The notes: a model not told the origin generated them from the letters alone. A DNA stretch of 64,000 nt from JBCCIM01 sp965263205 (GCA_965263205.1 CBDHHF010000011.1:310001-374000), one strand, 5' to 3'; shown: positions 9,695 to 18,963, counted from the stretch's first letter. Program-made: numbers and translations.

Positions 9695-10990
9695 CATACT
9701 GTTTGCTTCTGCATCTCCAATAATCTGCTCGTTTTCCGGGTCCCAGGTAAGGTCGCGGTCCACTTGCATGGCGATGTTGCCCAGGTGGGCAATCGTAATG
9801 GAGCGATGCGCTGTTTCGATGGGAGCCACTGGCTCTTCTCTTGAGATCACGCAGTCGATGAAATTACGAAAGTGATTTTCGCTTTTATAGAGATGCACTT
9901 CGTCGGGACCAATTTCAGAGTCCAGTAGCGCAGGAGTAGACGCTTCCCAATTCCCGCGCGTGACCCAGATCCATCCATCTGTGCCCTCAAAGCGCACACC
10001 CATTCTGTCTTTGCTGGAAACGGTTAAGCGTACACCATTTTTGTAGTGGCATTCGAAGTAATATTCTGTAGCTGTATCCCAGGGTGCATCCGTTGAGAAA
10101 ATGCCTTTGGCGTTTTTGATTGCCACGGGCCCCGTGTTTTCTGTATCCATGCCCCACTGGGCAATGTCAGGGTGGTGACCACCCCAATCCGTAACCTGCC
10201 CGCCTGAATAATCAGAAATCCAGCGGAAGTTTACATGGCATCGGGCCGGGCTGTACGGAGCGTCAGGGGCCGGCCCAAGCCACAAGTCATAATTGAATCC
10301 TGCAGGAATAGGTTCTGGCGATTTTCTGTTACCCGATTTGCCAAAGTCGGGCGTGCCAGATGGTTGTCCAACGCGTACTGATTTTAATTCGCCGATCCGG
10401 CCGTTGCGCACAAGTTCACAGGCGCGCCGAAACCTGAAATCAGAGCGCTGCTGGCTCCCTGTCTGAAATATCCGATTGTGTTCTTTGACGGCATCGCTCA
10501 TGGCTCGGCCTTCAGCAACGGTAAGTGACAACGGCTTTTCGCCATAGATATCTTTGCCGGCGCGGGCGGCCATTACCGTTGGGATGGCATGCCAGTGATC
10601 AGGAAGGGCAAGCAGTACCGTATCGATGTCGTCCCTGTTTAGTACGTCTCTAAAGTCTTCGTAGCTATCGCATCCTTTGTAGGTGCCATTGGGTGTCTGG
10701 TTGGCGTAGTGCCACTCAATGAGCCGGCGTACGTGCTCGCGTCCTGCAATTTTGCCATTCCAGTATCCTGGACTCTCTTTGTTGACGTCACAAACCGCTG
10801 TGAATTGAACCCGCTCATCCCGCAGAAAGCCATTCATGTCGTTAATGCCCTGATTTCCTGCGCCTATCAAGGCCATCGTTATGCGATCGCTGGGTGCCGG
10901 TCGGCCGGCGCGGCCAAGGGCTGAGGCGGGTACGATGGTGGGAATACTGGCGAGTGCAGCACTGGTTTTAAGAAAGCTTCTGCGGTTCAT
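9656..10990 (-). CDS. Gfo/Idh/MocA family oxidoreductase, Tat-exported
   Basis: 444 residues. The N-terminus MNRRSFLKTSAALAS is a twin-arginine signal. A Rossmann motif (IGAGNQG) and the EKPLS motif with the catalytic Lys define the Gfo/Idh/MocA family of NAD(P)-dependent sugar or cyclitol dehydrogenases. The substrate half includes NYDLWLGPAPDAPY and WGGHHPDIAQWGMD, typical of the secreted Bacteroidota/Planctomycetota subgroup. Such proteins fold with cofactor before export; their substrates are mostly unknown. The start ATG is fixed by the Tat signal. Its 3' end overlaps the dockerin gene by 39 bp on the other strand. Confidence 0.9.
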   Translation of the reverse strand: MNRRSFLKTSAALASIPTIVPASALGRAGRPAPSDRITMALIGAGNQGINDMNGFLRDERVQFTAVCDVNKESPGYWNGKIAGREHVRRLIEWHYANQTPNGTYKGCDSYEDFRDVLNRDDIDTVLLALPDHWHAIPTVMAARAGKDIYGEKPLSLTVAEGRAMSDAVKEHNRIFQTGSQQRSDFRFRRACELVRNGRIGELKSVRVGQPSGTPDFGKSGNRKSPEPIPAGFNYDLWLGPAPDAPYSPARCHVNFRWISDYSGGQVTDWGGHHPDIAQWGMDTENTGPVAIKNAKGIFSTDAPWDTATEYYFECHYKNGVRLTVSSKDRMGVRFEGTDGWIWVTRGNWEASTPALLDSEIGPDEVHLYKSENHFRNFIDCVISREEPVAPIETAHRSITIAHLGNIAMQVDRDLTWDPENEQIIGDAEANSMLSRPMRAPWSLE

Positions 10991-11218
10991 GGCTGTGTGG
11001 GTGGCTGGTGAAAAGATGTATGGATTAATCTAAGGCGGCCAGACGAATCGCGCTACTTTTTGATTTAGGCAAGAAAATGATAGCTTTTGGCGGATTTGTA
11101 TTTCGATTGGCGCTTCTGTTATACCTTTTGGCGTGAGATACACGTCCGGCTACCATTAATTACCTGGAGCTGCTTGAATAGCTGTGCAGCCAGATATCCA
11201 CAAGAAGCCTTAAATACT

Positions 11219-13099
11219 ATGCGAGACGTCTACATTACTGCAACCGGCAGTTTCCTACCGGGAAAGCCTATCGGTAACGACGATATGGAAGCCTATCTGG
11301 GTATGATTGGTGGTACCCCTTCGCGGTTGCGTGCGCGGATCTTGAATCAAAACGGAATAAAGACACGCCATTATGCCCTGGATACTTCGCAACAGACAAC
11401 CCATTCCAACGCAGAACTGGCTGTTGCTGCGATTCGTGGAGCGTTGTCACATAGTAGTGTCACCGAAACGGAGATTGATTTTCTGGCGCTTGCAACGACA
11501 CAAGGTGATTTGCCCGTACCCGGGTTTGCGAGTATGGTACATGGTGAACTTGAGACGCCAGCCTGCGCCATTACTTCGCATCACGGCATCTGCTCCAGCG
11601 GAATGATGGCGTTGCGGAGTGCGTTCTTGGAAGTGGGGGCCGGGGGGAAAGAAAAGGCAATCGCCTGCGCAAGTGAGCTCCCCAGCCGGCTCTTCAAAGC
11701 AAGTCGATTTGAGCAACAGGCGGCGTATCAGGAAAAAGGGAGTGTACCGTTTGATACAGATTTTTTGCGCTGGATGTTATCTGATGGCGCAGGTGCCATG
11801 GTATTGCAAGCTGCGCCTGATCGGCGAGGGCTTTCGCTGAAGATCGACTGGCTTGAAATCAAATCGCTCGCCAGCAAATACGACCCGTGCATGTATGTTG
11901 GGCCGGCCAAAAATGGCGAAGGCCACGTTGATACATCCTGGCTCGACTACGATAGCTATCACGCGGCGGCGGATGTCGGTGCCATCAACCTGCGGCAGGA
12001 TACCCGCATGTTGAAAGACGTAATGAAATGCGCGGTTGATGGCTTTTTCGAGTTGATCGAAAGCGGAAAGCTACAGCCAGATGCCATTGATTGGTTCTGT
12101 TGCCATTACTCATCGCATGTCTTCCGCGGCGAAGCGCGAGATCTGATGAGACGGGGTGGGGTGGTGATACCGGAAGAACGCTGGTTTACCAATCTGTATA
12201 CCAAGGGCAACACAGGCGCAGCTTCGATCTTCATAATGCTGGATGAGCTATTCCATTCTGGCAACCTCAAAGAGGGGCAGCAGATCCTATGTGTAGTGCC
12301 AGAGAGCGGTCGGTTTTCGTTTGCCTACATGTTAGCCACTGTTGTTACTGGTGATGGCAATGATAAAAAGACAACAACGACGCTCGGGCGGGCTGCCGAT
12401 GCCATTGAGCCACCGCTACTGCGCACAACAGGCTCTGAACTCGAGGCATCCCTGGTACGCCAGTTAGCCCGGGTGTGGGTTGACTTTGAGCAACAGTTGA
12501 ACCAGGTACCGATTGTTGATAAGCTCAATCGAGGCCGGCTTACCATGCAGGATTACCGCGACTTCCTTTTTAACCTTCGGCAACAGGTGATCGACGGCTC
12601 GCGGTGGATTGCCCGCGCAGCATCCAATATCACACGCGAATACTTTCCGATTCGCTCTGCATTTATCGCCCATACGAGCGATGAACACCGTGACTATGAA
12701 ATGCTTGAGCAGAATTTTGTCGCTGTTGGTGGGGAATTGGAAACGATGTACGCCGGCACACGCAACATTGGCAGCGAGGCACTGACAGCGTTTATTCTCA
12801 ACCAGGCCAGCAGGGAAGATCCATTTGATCTGATTGGCGCCATGTTTATTATTGAGGGACTGGGGATGCGTATTGCCCGACGCTGGGGCACATTAATCCA
12901 GGAGCAACTGCATCTAAACGATGATCAGGTTTCATTTTTTCTCTATCATTCAGAGAGCGATGCATATCATTTTGAACGGTTGGATATGGCCATTCAGTCG
13001 GGCATTTTGACACCGTCCCTGGTGAATCAAATTGTGAAAACCGCGAAGGTCACAGCCCGGCTTTATCTGCTTCAATTAGAAGAAATTGGTTCATTCTAA
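11219..13099 (+). CDS. Beta-ketoacyl-ACP synthase III fused to a heme-oxygenase-like diiron domain
   Basis: 626 residues; the ATG at 11219 begins MRDVYITATGSFLPG, the usual start of KAS III proteins, so an upstream TTG at 11087 is rejected. Residues 1 to about 390 are a thiolase-fold KAS III with a complete triad: Cys125 (GICSSGMMAL), His296 (CCHYSSH) and Asn331 (YTKGNTGAAS). Residues about 410-620 are all-helical and resemble heme-oxygenase-like diiron oxidases (HDO). Seen there are HTSDEH (485-490), Glu546 in FIIEGLGM, and His577-x3-Asp581-x2-His584, the spacing of HDO metal ligands. Known HDO enzymes cleave or oxidise fatty acids and amino compounds, so the fusion suggests condensation followed by oxidation of an acyl chain. 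The product is unknown. The gene 39 bp downstream is probably co-transcribed. Confidence 0.8.
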   Translation: MRDVYITATGSFLPGKPIGNDDMEAYLGMIGGTPSRLRARILNQNGIKTRHYALDTSQQTTHSNAELAVAAIRGALSHSSVTETEIDFLALATTQGDLPVPGFASMVHGELETPACAITSHHGICSSGMMALRSAFLEVGAGGKEKAIACASELPSRLFKASRFEQQAAYQEKGSVPFDTDFLRWMLSDGAGAMVLQAAPDRRGLSLKIDWLEIKSLASKYDPCMYVGPAKNGEGHVDTSWLDYDSYHAAADVGAINLRQDTRMLKDVMKCAVDGFFELIESGKLQPDAIDWFCCHYSSHVFRGEARDLMRRGGVVIPEERWFTNLYTKGNTGAASIFIMLDELFHSGNLKEGQQILCVVPESGRFSFAYMLATVVTGDGNDKKTTTTLGRAADAIEPPLLRTTGSELEASLVRQLARVWVDFEQQLNQVPIVDKLNRGRLTMQDYRDFLFNLRQQVIDGSRWIARAASNITREYFPIRSAFIAHTSDEHRDYEMLEQNFVAVGGELETMYAGTRNIGSEALTAFILNQASREDPFDLIGAMFIIEGLGMRIARRWGTLIQEQLHLNDDQVSFFLYHSESDAYHFERLDMAIQSGILTPSLVNQIVKTAKVTARLYLLQLEEIGSF

Positions 13100-13138
13100 C
13101 CAAGGTTGTCGTTTTGTCTTATCGTAATAAGAAATATC

Positions 13139-14032
13139 ATGGAAGCTACGCAGCATTTTGATCAGATTACGCACGATCCCAAAGATCCAGATCCCTGGTT
13201 GGCGCTTTTTCTGGATACCAGTGTGCCCATGCGTGAAGAAGCCAAAGCGGCTATTTTGCGGAGCAATAGCTCACGTTCACGCCAGTTTTTGTTGCCACTT
13301 GTTCGACCGCTGGCGCGCTTGTTTATAGCGTTGTTTCAGGTGTTGAAAATCTTCATTCCCAACAAGTTTACCTCATCAGCTGTACTGCACAAAGGTATCT
13401 ACCACGGGCTCAAGCGGTTTGTAATGCCTGAAGCCAATTTGTTGATTCTCCGGCATTTCAACATTGGTACAGAGATCTTACAGTTCATTGTTGATAACGT
13501 ACCGGAAGCGGAAATCGAATTGAATCCGTTGCGGCCTCAAAACTTGTGGGATTTACGGGACCACGTGTTCTTAACCCACGACCTGAATATCTACAACTTC
13601 ATTATTCGCCTGAATAAGGAGATGCGTGAAAAAGGAATCGAGCTCAAACCTCGAGACCAGTTGAACTTTGATGCTATTACCGACGGTCCGTTTCCGATTG
13701 AGCCGTTACCCAAAAAGTGGCTGAACTTTATTGATTTGGAAACGGCCATTGAAGTGTATACTCCGCTCTATCAGCTCTTCCTAACCGATAGCGATTTCTG
13801 GCGCGCTTGTAATTCGCTGCAATTGGATGAAACGGTGGCTATTTATGCTGCCAAGTTAATCGGAGATACCAGCTATCTCAGCCTGGTAAATAACAAACAT
13901 CCGTTGATTCCCATGTCGACGTTAAAAGCTGGCAACCGGCTTATGCTGCACGGTCTCGCAGCTGAGAATTTGCATGCGGCTTTGGTGCAGCATAAACGAG
14001 CCCAGGGGGCACTGCAAGAATCTGCTGCCTGA
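13139..14032 (+). CDS. Conserved hypothetical helical protein, partner of the KAS III-HDO fusion
   Basis: 297 residues from the ATG at 13139 (an upstream TTG at 13106 would add 11 unlikely residues). It is rich in alpha-helix, with a hydrophobic stretch around residues 50-80 (PLARLFIALFQVLKIFI) that may touch or enter the membrane. I recall a similar domain listed as a DUF (possibly DUF6999), but I am not sure. No catalytic motif is evident; the run LRDHVFLTHDLNIYNFI has conserved-looking His and Asp. It lies 39 bp after the synthase fusion on the same strand, so a shared pathway is the best guess. Its stop codon falls inside a 17-bp tandem repeat. Confidence 0.65.
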   Translation: MEATQHFDQITHDPKDPDPWLALFLDTSVPMREEAKAAILRSNSSRSRQFLLPLVRPLARLFIALFQVLKIFIPNKFTSSAVLHKGIYHGLKRFVMPEANLLILRHFNIGTEILQFIVDNVPEAEIELNPLRPQNLWDLRDHVFLTHDLNIYNFIIRLNKEMREKGIELKPRDQLNFDAITDGPFPIEPLPKKWLNFIDLETAIEVYTPLYQLFLTDSDFWRACNSLQLDETVAIYAAKLIGDTSYLSLVNNKHPLIPMSTLKAGNRLMLHGLAAENLHAALVQHKRAQGALQESAA

Positions 14033-14065
14033 AAGAATCTGCTGCCTGAAAGAATCTGCTGCCTG
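14015..14065. repeat. 17-bp tandem repeat, three copies, across a stop codon
   Basis: Three consecutive copies of AAAGAATCTGCTGCCTG are seen, the first with C in place of the first A. The first copy includes the last codons and the TGA stop (14030-14032) of the preceding gene; the others lie in the 3' untranslated stretch. This looks like recent slippage duplication. Confidence 0.85.
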
Positions 14066-14138
14066 ATAATTTCATCTTTTGTCATAACATGCTACTTTAA
14101 AAAGCAGCATCCCACAAACAATCTTGTACAGGCAGAAG

Positions 14139-15518
14139 ATGAACAACTCCCGCAGAGACACAATTAAGAAATTGGCCGCTGGCGCTGCCGGCGTGACGCT
14201 TGGCAGCATGGGCATGACGGCGAAAAGTTATGCAAAAATTTTGGGCGCCAACGATCGCATTAACATGAGTGTTATTGGTGTACGCGGCCAGGGCTTTGGC
14301 CATTTGCGCCGGTGGGCAGGCATGGCAGAAAAGAACAACGTATTTGTACGGACGATTTGTGACGTTGACGAAAATCTGTTTGCTCAACGTATTGAAGCCG
14401 TGACCGAGCTGCAGGGGGAGGCGCCGGCCACCGAAATCGATATGCGCAGGGTGTTTGATGACCAGGATATTGATGCGATCTCCATCGCGGCACCCAATCA
14501 CTGGCATGCTTTATCAACCATTTGGGCATGCCAGGCCGGCAAACATGTGTACGTTGAAAAGCCCAGTTCGCACAACGTATGGGAAGGCCGGAAAATGATT
14601 GAGGCGGCCCGAAAGTACAACGTCATTGTACAGGTTGGCTTTCAGAATCGCTCCATCAATAACGTTCGTCAGGCCATGCAATTCCTGCATGATGGTGGTA
14701 TAGGTGACGTGTACATGGCCCGGGGGCTGTGTCTCAAACCGCGCGACTCGTTCGGCATTGCAGCGGACAGTGAAGCACCTGCCGGCTTCCATCATGATCT
14801 TTGGCTCGGACCTGCTGCCTGGCGGCCTTATAACGAGAAAAAAGCGCACTACAACTGGCACTGGCATTGGGATACTGGAAACGGTGATAACGGCAACCAG
14901 GGCCCACACCAGTACGACATCGCGCGCTGGGGGCTTGGGAAAGAGGAGCATCCCGTTCGGATTCAGTCGATGGGTGGGTATTACAAGTTTACGCGTGATG
15001 AGTGCTCACAAGAAACACCCAATACGCAGACAACCACGTTTGAGTATGCTGATGGGAAGCTCCTGCAATTTGAAGTGCGCGGACTTTATACTGCAGGCGA
15101 AGACACAATGAACGTGAAGATCGGTAACCTCTTTTATGGTACCGAAGGCTGGATGGAATTGAACGGAAGCAATTGGAAAACCTACATGGGGCGCAATGGA
15201 GAGCCTGGACCCGGATCTGATAGCGCAAATTCAGAAGAAGGTGGGAAAGCGCTTGGTTATCTGGCTGCACCCGGAGGAGGCGGGCACTACAACAACTTTA
15301 TCGCTGCTGTACGCTCTGGTGATCGCAATGACTTGACGTGTGATATCGAAATTGGTCATATGTCTTCAGCCTTGCCGATGCTTGGTAATATTTCTTATTT
15401 ACTCGGCCGCGAACTACGTTTTGATGGTGATTCTGAGACCTTCCCGGGAGACAAGGCAGCAAACAAACATCTGAGTCGTGACTATCGAGAACCGTTTGTT
15501 GTACCCGAACACGTGTGA
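14139..15518 (+). CDS. Gfo/Idh/MocA family oxidoreductase, Tat-exported (second copy)
   Basis: 459 residues from the ATG at 14139, which opens with a twin-arginine signal (MNNSRRDTIKKLAAGAAG). The Rossmann motif is VIGVRGQG and the catalytic Lys lies in VEKPSSHNVWEG. The segment FHHDLWLGPAAWRPY and the HYNWHWHWDTGNGDNGNQG region are signatures of exported Bacteroidota members of this family. It is only distantly similar to the oxidoreductase encoded at 9656-10990, so the two probably act on different sugars. An upstream TTG at 14124 is rejected because it would extend the Tat signal without benefit. A perfect hairpin terminator follows. Confidence 0.9.
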   Translation: MNNSRRDTIKKLAAGAAGVTLGSMGMTAKSYAKILGANDRINMSVIGVRGQGFGHLRRWAGMAEKNNVFVRTICDVDENLFAQRIEAVTELQGEAPATEIDMRRVFDDQDIDAISIAAPNHWHALSTIWACQAGKHVYVEKPSSHNVWEGRKMIEAARKYNVIVQVGFQNRSINNVRQAMQFLHDGGIGDVYMARGLCLKPRDSFGIAADSEAPAGFHHDLWLGPAAWRPYNEKKAHYNWHWHWDTGNGDNGNQGPHQYDIARWGLGKEEHPVRIQSMGGYYKFTRDECSQETPNTQTTTFEYADGKLLQFEVRGLYTAGEDTMNVKIGNLFYGTEGWMELNGSNWKTYMGRNGEPGPGSDSANSEEGGKALGYLAAPGGGGHYNNFIAAVRSGDRNDLTCDIEIGHMSSALPMLGNISYLLGRELRFDGDSETFPGDKAANKHLSRDYREPFVVPEHV

Positions 15519-15544
15519 GCCAGTATTCTCTAAAAAACTGTGAT

Positions 15545-15580
15545 AAAAGAGTTGCGGCCCTTGTGGAAGCAACTCTTTTT
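15545..15580. terminator. Hairpin terminator after the second Gfo/Idh/MocA gene
   Basis: A perfect 11-bp stem AAAAGAGTTGC/GCAACTCTTTT with a 13-nt loop, followed by a T tract. Confidence 0.85.
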
Positions 15581-15716
15581 GTTTTCCCCAATGTCTCATT
15601 TGCCAATCTTTTATCGCCATAAGAGATAATTGTCAATAATCGATGTTGGTTTATGGCAATCAATTTTATACCAGATCCTACCATTTATCTCCGGATCCCT
15701 TGATCCACATCCTACC

Positions 15717-16580
15717 ATGAAGACTTTTTTGAAATGGACCGGCCTTGTGCTGGTTGGGCTAATAGTTGTCGTGTTTGTCGCCGGCGTATTGATCGTCAAT
15801 AAAGGTACCTCTGCAAAAGCCGAAACGTATGCTGTGACGGCAACCCTGTTATCAGAAGTACCCGCTGATTCTACTACGATTGCCCGAGGGGCGCATCTTG
15901 CAAAAATAAATGCATGTAATGATTGCCATACCGAAAACCTGGCCGGCCAGGTGTTTATCGATGCGCCACCGTTTATCGCAACGGCTACAAATCTAACTTC
16001 CGGGCAGGGAGGCATCGGTAGCCAGTATTCGGTTGAAGATTGGGATCGTGCTATCCGTTATGGGGTGCGGCCCAATGGGCAATCGCTCATGTTTATGCCT
16101 TCGCGTACGCTACACAACCTTTCTGATGAGGATACAGCCGCGCTTATTGCTTATTTACAGCAGTTGCCACCGGTGGATAACAAACTTCCTGATACGGAAC
16201 TGAGGACCATTGGTAAAGTCCTCGCGGGTACGGGGGAGCTGGATGTTGCTGGTGAAGTACATACTGCTGCCGAGCGTATGACAGTTTCTGAAGCAAGCAG
16301 CAAAGCGCAAGGGAAATACCTTTCCTCAATCACCTGTACGTATTGCCACGGCGATGATTTGCGAGGCGGCGAGCCGCTTGAACCCGGCAAACCTGCACCA
16401 ACCGATCTAACGGCGGCAGGGGCGTGGACACTGGATGTTTTTGTGAAAGCGATGCGGACTGGTGAGACGCCAAGCAATCCCGAAATGGACCCCGCAGTTA
16501 TGCCATGGTCGGCATTCAAGCACATGACGGACGCTGAACTCAAAGCCATTCACACGTATTTGGCGACGCTGACGTCTTGA
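15717..16580 (+). CDS. Membrane-anchored diheme cytochrome c
   Basis: 287 residues. The ATG at 15717 starts MKTFLKWTGLVLVGLIVVVFVAG, one N-terminal membrane anchor or signal. Two c-type heme sites follow: CNDCH (Cys67, Cys70, His71) and CTYCH (Cys207, Cys210, His211). The segments MFMPSRTLHNLSDEDTAALIAYLQQLP and MPWSAFKHMTDAELKAIHTYL are typical of cytochrome c domains and contain likely distal Met ligands. It probably shuttles electrons in the periplasm, perhaps from an exported dehydrogenase to the respiratory chain. It stands alone between two terminators, and an upstream in-frame start at 15630 is rejected because it would put 29 non-signal residues before the anchor. Confidence 0.88.
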   Translation: MKTFLKWTGLVLVGLIVVVFVAGVLIVNKGTSAKAETYAVTATLLSEVPADSTTIARGAHLAKINACNDCHTENLAGQVFIDAPPFIATATNLTSGQGGIGSQYSVEDWDRAIRYGVRPNGQSLMFMPSRTLHNLSDEDTAALIAYLQQLPPVDNKLPDTELRTIGKVLAGTGELDVAGEVHTAAERMTVSEASSKAQGKYLSSITCTYCHGDDLRGGEPLEPGKPAPTDLTAAGAWTLDVFVKAMRTGETPSNPEMDPAVMPWSAFKHMTDAELKAIHTYLATLTS

Positions 16581-16622
16581 GGTGAGGGCGCAAGCGCAGA
16601 CATAACGCGGCCTATAAAAACT

Positions 16623-16665
16623 AAAAATGCCGGCAGATGCATCTTGCATCAGCCGGCATTTTTTT
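16623..16665. terminator. Long bidirectional hairpin terminator
   Basis: The outer stem AAAAATGCCGGC/GCCGGCATTTTT encloses an inner stem GATGCA/TGCATC with a 3-nt loop, giving an almost continuous 19-bp hairpin. It lies between the convergent cytochrome and DUF4399 genes. Both arms contain GCCGGC. Confidence 0.9.
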
Positions 16666-16680
16666 GTCAGTCTGTATTGC

Positions 16681-17115
16681 TTATTTCACCACAATGGTAA
16701 CAGGCTCAGACATTACCGGTGGATCGTGCGGTACGTGGTTCTGATCGCCCAGCAAAAGCTGCAGCGTATAGGTGCCTGGCTCGAGTTCAAGGGTTGTTTC
16801 TGTTTGCCCTTTGCCAAAGTGAATGTGTACTGCATCCGATGGGATTGGCATGTTGAGGTCTGGCAAACCCGTTGCATTCAGCAGCAAATGATGATGGCCG
16901 GCATCTGGATACTTGATTCCTGCTGGTGCAATGCCCATGCCCTGGAGACCAAATTTGACGGTCACCGGACCTGAGATTACTTCACCGTGGGCCGGCGTAA
17001 TAATATAGGCAGATGCGCCTTCAGGCGATGGACTCCGTTCCATTTGCTGCGCGCAGGCAGATGTTACAGTAAATGCCATCAACAATACAAAAAGTAGAGA
17101 AACGTTTGTTTTCAT
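16681..17115 (-). CDS. DUF4399 domain-containing secreted protein
   Basis: 144 residues with a Sec signal (MKTNVSLLFVLLMAFTVTSACAQ; the Cys in SAC could make it a lipoprotein). The body matches the DUF4399 pattern: ITPAHGEVISGPVTVKFGLQGMGIAPAG, then DAGHHHLLLN and a C-terminal LGDQNHVPHDPPVMSE. The histidine clusters GHHH and VHIHFGKGQ suggest metal binding, but no function is established. It is 38 bp downstream of the ThuA-like lipoprotein gene on the same strand, so it may be the second gene of that transcript. Confidence 0.82.
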   Translation of the reverse strand: MKTNVSLLFVLLMAFTVTSACAQQMERSPSPEGASAYIITPAHGEVISGPVTVKFGLQGMGIAPAGIKYPDAGHHHLLLNATGLPDLNMPIPSDAVHIHFGKGQTETTLELEPGTYTLQLLLGDQNHVPHDPPVMSEPVTIVVK

Positions 17116-17153
17116 AAGAAAAACTGGAAGCTAAAAAATTATAAGGTTGGGTC

Positions 17154-18095
17154 TTAATTGGAAGCCATCAAACTTACTGCATCTGCAGTGGGGAAATTTT
17201 CCGGCACTGGCGACTGCACATCGCCAGTAGTTAACCACTCAAGGCCCCGATTGATCATCGTGCGAAATCCTACACAAGTAAAGGCGTTAACATTGTCCTG
17301 GTCGGGCCAATGATGCCCTGCTAAAAACGTGAGTACTTTCCCCTCGCCGTACTGGATCCACCACATCATCAATTCATGTTGCCCGCTACCACCATGTTCG
17401 GGGTCGGCGTAAGCTGTTGCGAGGATATTCATGTTTTCAGCGGGTCCCCGTTGCCCGTGGTACAGCTCATCATGAGCGTGCATCCAGACTTCTGGGATGT
17501 CTTTCATGATTGGATGGGATGCGTCACGTACCTGGACCTGCCAGTCGTGCAGTTTACCATGTCCGGCACCCAGGTCCTCACCGGGTGGATGCTTGACCAT
17601 TTCACCCGCATCGTCTAGATAGACCCGGGTACCTACGTCTTTGCCTCGCCAAAGAATGCCAACCATTTCTTCGTAGGCTGTCCAGCCAGGAAATGGATTA
17701 TTGCTAGCATGCACAACGTAGACCTGACCACCGCCCGACACGTACGATTCAAATGATGTTCTGATTGCCTCGGGCCACATCTCACCATTGTAATCGATTA
17801 CTACGGCATCATAGTCGGCAAACCCGGGTTGCCAGTCATTCCACGCAGTGGCGTCAGCCCCTTTGGGCGGCGTCAGGCTAATAGACAGGTCGAACATGCC
17901 TGCCTCGTGTATAATTTCTTGCAGGAAGCGATGGGTTTCTTCCCAATCGTGGTTGTTCTGGCCAGATAGCAACAAGACCTTGGGGGTGTCTTCCGATTGT
18001 GCCGGTGGGGTGCTATCGCCAGTTGCAGACTGGCAAGCGGTTGCCAGCAGCATAGCCAAAAACAACAGGATTGTTGTGTTGCGAAGGGAGCGCAT
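17154..18095 (-). CDS. ThuA-like domain lipoprotein
   Basis: 313 residues. The N-terminus MRSLRNTTILLFLAMLLATAC is a lipoprotein signal with the acylated Cys at 21. The remainder is a ThuA-like (glutamine-amidotransferase-fold) domain, with VLLLSGQNNHDWEETHRFL at its start, YDAVVIDYNGEMWPE in the middle and FLAGHHWPDQDNVNAFTCVGF near the end. ThuA proteins are linked to trehalose and other sugar use, and exported versions often sit near Gfo/Idh/MocA oxidoreductases, as here. The reaction is unknown. The DUF4399 gene follows. Confidence 0.85.
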   Translation of the reverse strand: MRSLRNTTILLFLAMLLATACQSATGDSTPPAQSEDTPKVLLLSGQNNHDWEETHRFLQEIIHEAGMFDLSISLTPPKGADATAWNDWQPGFADYDAVVIDYNGEMWPEAIRTSFESYVSGGGQVYVVHASNNPFPGWTAYEEMVGILWRGKDVGTRVYLDDAGEMVKHPPGEDLGAGHGKLHDWQVQVRDASHPIMKDIPEVWMHAHDELYHGQRGPAENMNILATAYADPEHGGSGQHELMMWWIQYGEGKVLTFLAGHHWPDQDNVNAFTCVGFRTMINRGLEWLTTGDVQSPVPENFPTADAVSLMASN

Positions 18096-18114
18096 AGTGA
18101 TTCTGCCAATAGTT

Positions 18115-18155
18115 AAAAAAGACCTAGTTATAATAGGCTATCTAATGTCTTTTTT
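18115..18155. terminator. Probable hairpin terminator downstream of the SDR gene
   Basis: AAAAAAGAC and GTCTTTTTT pair across 23 nt of partly self-complementary sequence. The T run on the minus strand fits termination of the SDR gene that ends at 18190. Confidence 0.55.
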
Positions 18156-18189
18156 ACAAGGTAGGTACACAGAATAAAGCGCAGATGAC

Positions 18190-18963
18190 TCAGCCTTTGG
18201 TAATGATTGCAGCTGTTCGTCGCGTAATTTCGCCGGGCATAATCTTGGCTAAAAAGTGGTAGATACGCGTCTCTGCTCCCATCAACCAGTGCAATTTCTT
18301 TTTATGTGCTGCTTTCCATACGCGTTGGGCAACGGCCTGTGGTGTGATTTTAACATCGCTGTTTTTGAGTCCACCCCATTCATTTGCCGCATTTTTTGCG
18401 AGGTCGGTTTTTACCCAAATAGGCATCACATCGGATACCCGTACTCCGTGTTTTGCTAAACCCAGATCCATGCCTTCAGTAATGCTGCGTACGGCCATTT
18501 TGGAAGCTGCATAACTTGTTAGCGAAGGATGGCCATACAGCGCGGAGGCTGACGACATGTTAACAATAGCAGCGTCGTTCGTTTGCTTCAGGAGTGGTAA
18601 AGCCTGCACGCTGCAATTGATAACGCCCCACACGTTTACATCGATCAGTTTTTTATGCTGTTCGAGATGAATAGCATCGATATCGCCGGCGTGGATGATG
18701 CCGGCGTTGTTAAACAGCACGTGCATCGTCTGGTCTGTTTTGTTGCCATAAAATGCAATGGCTTTCTGCACGCTTTGGGTACTGGTCACGTCCAGCAAGT
18801 GCCAGCAGCAATTTTCCTCTCCCAGTTCTTTTGCGAGGGCTTGTAGTCCGGATTCATCGATATCAAAAAGCCCTACATACCAGCCTTTCGAAGCAAAAAG
18901 TCGCGCTGTTTCTCTACCAATGCCTGCAGCAGCACCGGTGATAAAAATGTTTTTTCGGGACAT
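18190..18963 (-). CDS. SDR family NAD(P)-dependent oxidoreductase
   Basis: 257 residues, the normal length for a classical short-chain dehydrogenase. Seen are the cofactor motif TGAAAGIG near the N-terminus, NNAG in the middle, a Ser in NMSSASALYG and the catalytic YAASK. The C-terminal part (KTDLAKNAANEWGG, then KKLHWLMGAETRIYHFLAKIMPG) is like the subgroup often annotated as oxidoreductases of lipid or steroid type. The substrate is not predictable. The atypical SDR gene lies 63 bp upstream on the same strand and may be in the same operon. Confidence 0.88.
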   Translation of the reverse strand: MSRKNIFITGAAAGIGRETARLFASKGWYVGLFDIDESGLQALAKELGEENCCWHLLDVTSTQSVQKAIAFYGNKTDQTMHVLFNNAGIIHAGDIDAIHLEQHKKLIDVNVWGVINCSVQALPLLKQTNDAAIVNMSSASALYGHPSLTSYAASKMAVRSITEGMDLGLAKHGVRVSDVMPIWVKTDLAKNAANEWGGLKNSDVKITPQAVAQRVWKAAHKKKLHWLMGAETRIYHFLAKIMPGEITRRTAAIITKG

